Below are positions 7,699-11,231 of a DNA stretch of 11,231 bases, piece after piece. The position numbers and the translations under genes are program-made. Below the pieces are notes generated by a model that saw nothing but the letters and a program-made list of their open reading frames with translations, did no database searches and was not told the DNA's origin. The stretch is from Candidatus Cloacimonadota bacterium (GTDB taxonomy: Bacteria > Cloacimonadota > Cloacimonadia > Cloacimonadales > Cloacimonadaceae). The first letter of the stretch is position 1. Every line of letters begins with the position of its first letter. The DNA is taken from NCBI GenBank assembly GCA_023421135.1, contig JAEZUG010000029.1:1-11231 (forward strand), in the 5' to 3' direction.

Positions 7699-8304
7699 TC
7701 AGTTGTTTTTGATGAGGTTTATAGCTCTTTCTATTTGCCTTGTGTTTATGATCCCTGTCACCTCGTCAACAACTAATACACCGTCAATCCGTTCATTATT
7801 ATAGTATAGAGACAACAGCTTCGCAGGTAAGTCATACTCTAACGCCATAGAACCCGCTACCTGGAGCTTAATAGTCGGGATATAACCTTCTACAACCGGA
7901 CGGCCAGAACGTGAGCTATAATACACATCCCGCAACACATCTGGCAAAAGAACCCCATACTGAGACTTAGGATAGTAATCCCAGCTCGTCATAACACCAA
8001 AAAACACAGTGCCAAGTTCGAGCACCCTGGCTGGCCACACGTTTCCATATAAGGTATCAAGGATAGCGGGACTATCGCTACTAGGGATATACATGCACTC
8101 CAAACGATTCGAGAACGATCTATCACTCCATTCATTCTTGTAAGCTACAGCATTAACTGCAAACAAACCGTTATCCATCTGGACATAAACAGCAAGCTCC
8201 TTTTTGGGAGTTAGCTCTTTCCTCACCATATACAGTCCGAACAAAGCCCCACTCAAGACAATCGCTATCAATGTCAGCCACATAACTTTACGCACTTTCT
8301 TCAC
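7699..8304 (-). CDS. Unknown membrane-anchored protein next to the repressor
   Basis: I do not recognise this protein (201 residues from GTG 8304; 202 if the adjacent GTG at 8307 is used). A strong AGGAGG follows the repressor stop; it is 5 bases before the GTG at 8304 but only 2 before 8307, so I chose 8304. The N-terminus is basic (VKKVRKV), then one hydrophobic helix of about 19 residues (WLTLIAIVLSGALFGLYMV), then a mainly polar, tyrosine-rich domain. The charge pattern predicts the C-terminal domain outside the cytoplasmic membrane, as a signal-anchor protein; no lipobox is seen. It is co-directional with the repressor and 10 bases after it, so it should be made whenever the repressor is made, i.e. 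in the lysogenic state. Such positions often hold superinfection-exclusion or lysogenic-conversion genes, which is inference here. Confidence 0.72.
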   Translation of the reverse strand: MKKVRKVMWLTLIAIVLSGALFGLYMVRKELTPKKELAVYVQMDNGLFAVNAVAYKNEWSDRSFSNRLECMYIPSSDSPAILDTLYGNVWPARVLELGTVFFGVMTSWDYYPKSQYGVLLPDVLRDVYYSSRSGRPVVEGYIPTIKLQVAGSMALEYDLPAKLLSLYYNNERIDGVLVVDEVTGIINTRQIERAINLIKNN

Positions 8305-8314
8305 CACATCCTCC

Positions 8315-8959
8315 TCAGAACTTCCTAATTAAGACCACCAACACGCCCAGCATACTCAGATCTTCTGTATCCTTGCTGTATGCCACAGGCTCGTATTTAG
8401 AGTGATTTATCGGCATTAACCACGCCACTTTCCCCTTGCTCTGCAGCATCAGCTTTTTCAGTGTTATGCCGTCCCACGTCCTAAAGCCGCATATCTTCCC
8501 TTGCAGATGCACCCCTTGCCAATTCCTGCTCAACACCACATAATCCCCCTCCAAAATAAACGGCGCCATGCTATCTCCCTCCACCTTAAACACATAATAG
8601 GGAGGAGGAAGAGAGAGTAGATCCCTGGACACCCGGATCCATTCCTCCGGCTCCTCGTCCAGCGCTTCAATAGGATGGCCAGCCGCTATCCGAGCACTCA
8701 CAGGAAGACGCACAAACTCCCCACTTCCTATATTAATGGGCTGAAGCTCCTGGAACATCGGACCGTCGCCGGTGAGCAGCCACGATAGTTCACAGCTTGT
8801 TATCTTTCCTATCTTAATCAGGATATCTTGAGGGATTTCTCTACTGCCTGAAAGGTAGTTATTAAGCCGAGGAGCCGATATACCAAGCTCTTCAGCAAAT
8901 TTTCTTTGAGTTGTACCAAGCTTATTTATCAGCTCTTTAACTCGTGAGGCAGTATTCAT
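8315..8959 (-). CDS. LexA/CI-like phage repressor (HTH + S24 peptidase domain)
   Basis: A 214-residue two-domain repressor. Residues 5-45 form an XRE-type helix-turn-helix (TTQRKFAEELGISAPRLNNYLSGSR). The C-terminal S24 domain has the self-cleavage site A93-G94 (RIAAGHPIE), the nucleophile S130 in VEGDSMAPFILEGDYVV and the base K168 in DGITLKKL. The spacing from Ser to Lys (38) and from site to Ser (36) is close to LexA (37 and 34), so autocleavage looks intact. Family role: it represses the early lytic promoter and is inactivated by RecA filaments after DNA damage. The ATG follows GAGG at short spacing. It is transcribed away from the Cro-size gene across a shared control region, the classical immunity switch. 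It is not the host LexA by context, though that cannot be fully excluded. Confidence 0.9.
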   Translation of the reverse strand: MNTASRVKELINKLGTTQRKFAEELGISAPRLNNYLSGSREIPQDILIKIGKITSCELSWLLTGDGPMFQELQPINIGSGEFVRLPVSARIAAGHPIEALDEEPEEWIRVSRDLLSLPPPYYVFKVEGDSMAPFILEGDYVVLSRNWQGVHLQGKICGFRTWDGITLKKLMLQSKGKVAWLMPINHSKYEPVAYSKDTEDLSMLGVLVVLIRKF

Positions 8960-8971
8960 TCATCCTCAATC

Positions 8972-8986
8972 TTAACATTTTGTTAA
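8972..8986. promoter_or_regulatory. Palindromic operator candidate
   Basis: TTAACATTTTGTTAA is a perfect 6-3-6 inverted repeat 13 bases upstream of the repressor start and between the two divergent genes. Its size suits a dimeric HTH repressor, so it is a likely site for autoregulation by the S24 repressor or by the Cro-size protein. Confidence 0.6.
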
Positions 8987-9055
8987 CTTACATCTTGACA
9001 GGATTCACAAACTGTTTATCTTGTCCCTTATACTCATAAGCTACAAACTAAGGAG
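8987..9055 (+). promoter_or_regulatory. Rightward early promoter and leader
   Basis: A consensus -35 TTGACA (8995-9000) is followed after 16 bases by TATCTT (9017-9022). TATACT (9029-9034) is a closer -10 match and could pair with TTCACA (9004-9009) over a long 19-base spacer. GACAGGAT (8997-9004) and ATCTTGTC (9018-9025) form an inverted repeat (7/8) that covers the core promoter and could be a second operator. The ribosome site AAGGAG (9050-9055) is 6 bases before the ATG at 9062. I could not fix the leftward promoter for the repressor. Confidence 0.6.
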
Positions 9056-9061
9056 TTCGTT

Positions 9062-9256
9062 ATGGATGTCAAGAACAAAATACTAAGTGCCGATGAATTA
9101 AGGGCTGAGCTCGCTCGCCGCAAGATATCAAAGGCCCAGCTCTCCCGCGAAACCGGCATCTGCTACCAATACCTGGTTGATATCCTCCTGGGATACCGCC
9201 CCGGCACCCGCGTCAGGGAGCAGATCACCCGCCACCTCCAGGAGCGAGCCTCATGA
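9062..9256 (+). CDS. Cro/Ner-size helix-turn-helix protein
   Basis: A 64-residue basic protein with one helix-turn-helix (about residues 22-44: ISKAQLSRETGICYQYLVDIL), followed by a short basic tail. It is the first gene of the rightward operon, divergent from the S24 repressor and behind a good promoter and an AAGGAG ribosome site. Cro of lambdoid phages and Ner of Mu-like phages have this size and place; both damp early transcription and act against the lysogenic promoter. Which of the two it resembles cannot be decided from sequence. Its TGA overlaps the next ATG as ATGA, so the early genes are likely translated together. Confidence 0.82.
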   Translation: MDVKNKILSADELRAELARRKISKAQLSRETGICYQYLVDILLGYRPGTRVREQITRHLQERAS

Positions 9257-9447
9257 AACAGAATCCCTGCATTGATAGGAATTGTGAAAGCTTCATCCCT
9301 CCCGAAAAAGCTGGATTTAGCGGCTTCGACGGCGAGCCAGGCGTTATGAAAAAGAACGGCCGATGTGCCATCTCCGGACGCATCATAGCCCGGATGAAAG
9401 AATGCCCCAAAACCACAACTCAAACCCAAACAAGGAGATCATCATGA
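9253..9447 (+). CDS. Unknown four-cysteine mini-protein
   Basis: A 64-residue protein I cannot assign. Both ends are ATGA overlaps with neighbouring genes, and AGGAG lies 9 bases before its ATG, which argues that it is real. Cysteines at 6, 11, 38 and 51 (PCIDRNCESF, NGRCAISG, KECPK) could bind one zinc ion or an iron-sulfur centre; the tail is rich in Thr, Gln and Arg and looks disordered. Its place in the early operon, between a Cro/Ner-size gene and a larger unknown gene, suggests a regulatory or host-takeover role, but nothing in the sequence names a function. The second four-cysteine protein of this window (10787-11014) also ends its cysteine set in a Cys-Pro. Confidence 0.65.
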   Translation: MKQNPCIDRNCESFIPPEKAGFSGFDGEPGVMKKNGRCAISGRIIARMKECPKTTTQTQTRRSS

Positions 9448-10478
9448 CACTACAGCAAAGAATCAAAGCCAGTGCCCAGGAACTTATCCGACTCCTGGAA
9501 GAATCCGACAAGGAACACCAGGACTTCATCAAAGAACGCGACACCCGCCTTGGATTCGATGAGGATACCACCTCAGAATATGTACTATGCGATGCTATCG
9601 AACTGAATCTACCCCCCTATTTCAAACTAGTTGTCTATAGAGATATGGACACTAGAGAGGCAATCAAACTAGATATGTCTCCTATTGATGACCCCAAAGA
9701 CGTTATCGGGACTTATTCCATTGAGACCGCTATATACGACCTTGCCCAAGCATTTATACCATCATATCTTACTCAGGCTCCTTTTAACCCGGATGACCCT
9801 GCTTTCAAAAAACAACCTGCCTCTACTATAAAACGAATAGTGGAAAGATCAGGAGATAGAGCAAAATACAAAGAATCATCACCCCATGAGCTTACTCGAA
9901 GCAAAATAAGAAATCCCTCCAGCCCCCAAGCAGAGCAGGAAGAACGAAGCAGAGACAACGGCTCCAGCATGGAGCTTAACGAACCGTCTGCCAAAGATTA
10001 TGTACTAGCCAAGCCTATGAGCTTCACAATTGAACAGGATATTACTGTCGATCTTTTTATCGAAGAAGGCACAAGAAACCTTGTCGGCGTTGACATCGCC
10101 TATCCGGAAGGCACCGATCTTCAGTTTGCTAAAAGTCTGTTTCATGATATCATCAGTCAGTGCACCGGAGCAACATCCCTCGACAATGGCAAACCCTTCA
10201 CTCGCAAAGCTGATGCCTCAGAAGAGCCCCGCTTCCCGATCCTAGAAACCAAGATCATACACCTGGCCAGAGAACTCAGCCAGCTCCTCGAAGACCACCT
10301 GCAAGCCTTAATGCAGGCAAGAAAAGAGAAGGAAGGCTCCAGGGAATACACTGAAAAGATGACCAGTCTCTGGAACAGATTATTGGATTTTGACGCACAA
10401 ATAATCACGGCGGCATTCTCAAACCGTCCTCATTCGCATCTCAAGATGCTCGCAGCTCGGCTGGCAGAAAGGTATTAG
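9444..10478 (+). CDS. Unknown 344-residue protein with internal duplication
   Basis: I do not recognise the family. The frame is open from 9363, but ATG 9444 is preferred: AAGGAG sits 6 to 7 bases upstream and the ATG overlaps the preceding stop as ATGA. Two stretches align without gaps at a constant offset of 140 residues: 44-78 (SEYVL, DTRE, IKLDM) and 184-218 (KDYVL, GTRN, VGVDI), each ending in a helix-like segment. A helical segment at 3-19 (LQQRI, AQELIRLLE) also resembles 267-283 (LETKI, ARELSQLLE), offset 264. The order is thus helix, beta unit, polar linker (about 115-183, probably disordered), beta unit, helix. This suggests a protein that arose by duplication or works as a pseudo-dimer. 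No catalytic motif is visible. Early-operon context suggests DNA metabolism or host interaction, without proof. Confidence 0.83.
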   Translation: MTLQQRIKASAQELIRLLEESDKEHQDFIKERDTRLGFDEDTTSEYVLCDAIELNLPPYFKLVVYRDMDTREAIKLDMSPIDDPKDVIGTYSIETAIYDLAQAFIPSYLTQAPFNPDDPAFKKQPASTIKRIVERSGDRAKYKESSPHELTRSKIRNPSSPQAEQEERSRDNGSSMELNEPSAKDYVLAKPMSFTIEQDITVDLFIEEGTRNLVGVDIAYPEGTDLQFAKSLFHDIISQCTGATSLDNGKPFTRKADASEEPRFPILETKIIHLARELSQLLEDHLQALMQARKEKEGSREYTEKMTSLWNRLLDFDAQIITAAFSNRPHSHLKMLAARLAERY

Positions 10479-10651
10479 TCTTCTATGTTAAGTGAGCTGA
10501 TTTCCTCTGCCAGCGCTATGGCTGATCTTAATCTCTCTGGAAAGATTGAGTGTCCAAGATGCAGCTTTCCATCCTGCCTATTGATCTCGATAGCCAGCAG
10601 CGCTAATAGCTTGTTTAGGGTTTTCAGTTCCTTCAAAATCTCTTCATTCAT
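10475..10651 (-). CDS. Small unknown protein convergent to the early operon (58 aa)
   Basis: A 58-residue protein on the strand opposite to its neighbours. The ATG at 10651 is preceded by AAAGGAG about 7 bases upstream, a near-perfect ribosome site, which is the main support. The sequence starts MNEEILKELKTLNKLLALLA, an amphipathic, leucine-rich helix that could form a coiled coil, and continues with a second likely helix (ERLRSAIALAEEISSL). Its TAA shares the bases TTAG with the TAG of the 344-residue gene, a 4-base convergent overlap. A consensus TTGACA and a palindrome lie upstream on its strand, so it seems to have its own control. It could be a regulator, antitoxin-like or anti-repressor protein; no family is recognised. 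Confidence 0.65.
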   Translation of the reverse strand: MNEEILKELKTLNKLLALLAIEINRQDGKLHLGHSIFPERLRSAIALAEEISSLNIED

Positions 10652-10681
10652 GATAGGCTCCTTTGTTTTAGTTTATTGCAA

Positions 10682-10696
10682 CTCCAAACATTGGAG
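10682..10696. promoter_or_regulatory. Palindromic operator candidate
   Basis: CTCCAAACATTGGAG is a perfect 6-3-6 inverted repeat 31 bases before the minus-strand 58-residue gene. It has the same geometry as the palindrome at 8972-8986 but a different sequence. It is too short and lacks the T-run expected for a terminator. Confidence 0.5.
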
Positions 10697-10708
10697 CCTT
10701 TCCTTTTC

Positions 10709-10714
10709 TGTCAA
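10709..10714 (-). promoter_or_regulatory. Consensus -35 box for the leftward small gene
   Basis: TTGACA on the minus strand, followed by no strong -10; the region about 17 bases on falls inside the palindrome at 10682-10696. If this is a promoter, a protein bound to the palindrome would block it. Confidence 0.35.
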
Positions 10715-10731
10715 CCCCTCAGCATTCAAAC

Positions 10732-10756
10732 CAGCCCCAGCTTCCCCCCGGGGCTG
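10732..10756. other. GC-rich hairpin, possible weak terminator
   Basis: CAGCCCC and GGGGCTG form a 7-base perfect stem around an 11-base C-rich loop. On the plus strand CTTTAAAT follows, only a short T-run, so rho-independent termination is doubtful. It lies between the small leftward gene's promoter region and the next rightward gene and might insulate the two. Confidence 0.35.
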
Positions 10757-10786
10757 CTTTAAATCCTGCATTTATGGAGTACAGCT

Positions 10787-11014
10787 ATGAAAATCTACCG
10801 CAATAGCATCACCTCCCTCAAAATCGCCTCCTGCGAAGTCTGCCCAAACCGAACCGCCCAGCGCCACAAAACCGCCAAAGGCTTCGGATCCCACTACGTC
10901 TGCGCAGCTATCACCATCACCCCCTCTATCGATAAGCCGCCCTACCACCCCGCCATCTCCGAAGCCCGCTTCTACGGCGGATTCCTGCCCAGATGCCCAT
11001 TGGAGGATGTATGA
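10787..11014 (+). CDS. Small cysteine-containing protein, possible metal binder
   Basis: A 75-residue basic protein, family not recognised. GGAG lies 7 bases before the ATG. Cysteines at 16, 19, 39 and 70 (SCEVCPNR, HYVCAAI, PRCPLED) include one CxxC pair, so a zinc-binding or iron-sulfur site is possible. The middle is rich in Pro, His and Tyr. Its TGA overlaps the ATG of the following HTH gene, so the two are probably translated together. No closer function can be given; it may be a regulator or a structural accessory of the early genes. Confidence 0.7.
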   Translation: MKIYRNSITSLKIASCEVCPNRTAQRHKTAKGFGSHYVCAAITITPSIDKPPYHPAISEARFYGGFLPRCPLEDV

Positions 11015-11045
11015 GTTATGAGTTAAGAGTTATGAGTGATGAGTT
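11011..11045 (+). repeat. Five tandem 7-base repeats over a start codon
   Basis: Units of ATGAGTT start at 11011, 11018, 11025, 11032 and 11039; the third (AAGAGTT) and fourth (ATGAGTG) differ by one base. The array contains the stop of one gene and the start of the next. Because 7 is not a multiple of three, a change in copy number would change the reading frame. Confidence 0.85.
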
Positions 11046-11231
11046 GAACCTCATCTCCGTTCAGGAGTATGCCGAGAAAGTGGGGAAGAGCAGACAGGCC
11101 GTCATGAAAGGTATCAAAGCAGGGAAGATCCCCGCTGTCCATCAGGATGATCCAAAGCAGCCCAAAGGGAAATGGATGATCATTGTCGATGCAACCGATG
11201 CAACCGATGCAACCGATGCAACCGATGCAAC
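11011..11231 (+). CDS. HTH DNA-binding protein with Asp-Ala-Thr repeat (3' end beyond window)
   Basis: The first 73 residues of a longer protein. GGAGG lies 4 bases before ATG 11011, which overlaps the preceding stop; ATG 11032 is an in-frame alternative. Residues 14-44 (LISVQEYAEKVGKSRQAVMK, then IKAGKIPAV) resemble the excisionase/MerR-like helix-turn-helix with its following wing, ending in KGKWMIIVD. From residue 60 the chain becomes (Asp-Ala-Thr)n, coded by a 9-base tandem repeat that reaches the window edge. An N-terminal HTH followed by a flexible linker would fit a DNA-binding regulator, an excisionase-like protein or the start of a Mu-type transposase; the missing C-terminal part decides. 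Confidence 0.78.
   Translation, partial: MSYELRVMSDELNLISVQEYAEKVGKSRQAVMKGIKAGKIPAVHQDDPKQPKGKWMIIVDATDATDATDATDA
11188..11231 (+). repeat. 9-base tandem repeat coding Asp-Ala-Thr, open at edge
   Basis: GATGCAACC occurs in four exact copies (from 11188, 11197, 11206 and 11215), and a fifth is cut after eight bases by the window edge. No mismatch is seen, which suggests recent or ongoing slippage. The period is a multiple of three, so copy changes keep the frame. Confidence 0.95.

Noticed and set aside
9163..9429. Minus-strand frames opposite the Cro-size and four-cysteine genes
   Set aside because: They lack ribosome sites and oppose a tightly coupled rightward operon.
9363..9443. Upstream ATG extending the 344-residue protein by 27 residues
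   Set aside because: The extension overlaps the four-cysteine gene in another frame and has no ribosome site, whereas ATG 9444 has AAGGAG and an ATGA junction.
10485..10790. Plus-strand frame of 101 codons
   Set aside because: No ribosome site before its ATG; it covers the better supported minus-strand small gene, the palindrome and the hairpin, and overlaps the next gene's start.
11188..11231. CRISPR array
   Set aside because: The repeats are 9 bases long and contiguous without spacers, and they keep an open reading frame.

Overview
The window has two halves. The left half (1 to about 7,434, all minus strand) looks like a bacterial chromosome. The right half (about 7,630 to 11,231) looks like the left part of a mobile element, most like a temperate or transposable phage. 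The secreted protein with a C-terminal tail containing YPNPFNP, the lamin-tail and chitobiase-C-like domains and the gene content suggest a member of the FCB-like phyla with type IX-type sorting tails. Cloacimonadota is my best guess, from general family knowledge only.

Chromosomal half, in transcription order (right to left): prfB (release factor 2, with a well-preserved programmed +1 frameshift), uppS, cdsA, a secreted lamin-tail protein, an EamA-type membrane transporter and two family-4-type glycosyltransferases, the last running off the left edge. Every junction is a 4-base overlap or a gap of 3 to 7 bases, so the seven genes look like one operon. UppS makes the lipid carrier precursor for envelope polysaccharides, CdsA makes CDP-diacylglycerol for phospholipids, and the glycosyltransferases would build a surface glycan. 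The theme is envelope construction, with a translation factor at the head.

Boundary (7,435-7,698): no gene. It holds a weak promoter candidate for prfB, a perfect DnaA-box 9-mer, and two 17-base direct repeats (15/17 identical) spaced exactly 22 bases apart. Such spacing is typical of transposase-binding sites at the ends of Mu/Tn7/IS21-like elements.

Mobile half: a leftward lysogeny-type operon encodes a LexA/CI-like self-cleaving repressor and then an unknown membrane-anchored protein. A divergent promoter region with palindromes follows. The rightward early operon encodes a Cro/Ner-size HTH protein, a four-cysteine mini-protein and a 344-residue unknown protein with an internal duplication. 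Then come a convergent 58-residue protein on the minus strand, a palindrome-bearing intergenic region, a second four-cysteine protein and the start of an HTH protein. That last gene begins in a 7-base tandem repeat and runs into a 9-base tandem repeat (Asp-Ala-Thr)n at the window edge. Repressor leftward and a Ner-size gene rightward next to the presumed end recall the left end of Mu-like phages, but no transposase or structural gene is inside the window, so this stays an inference.
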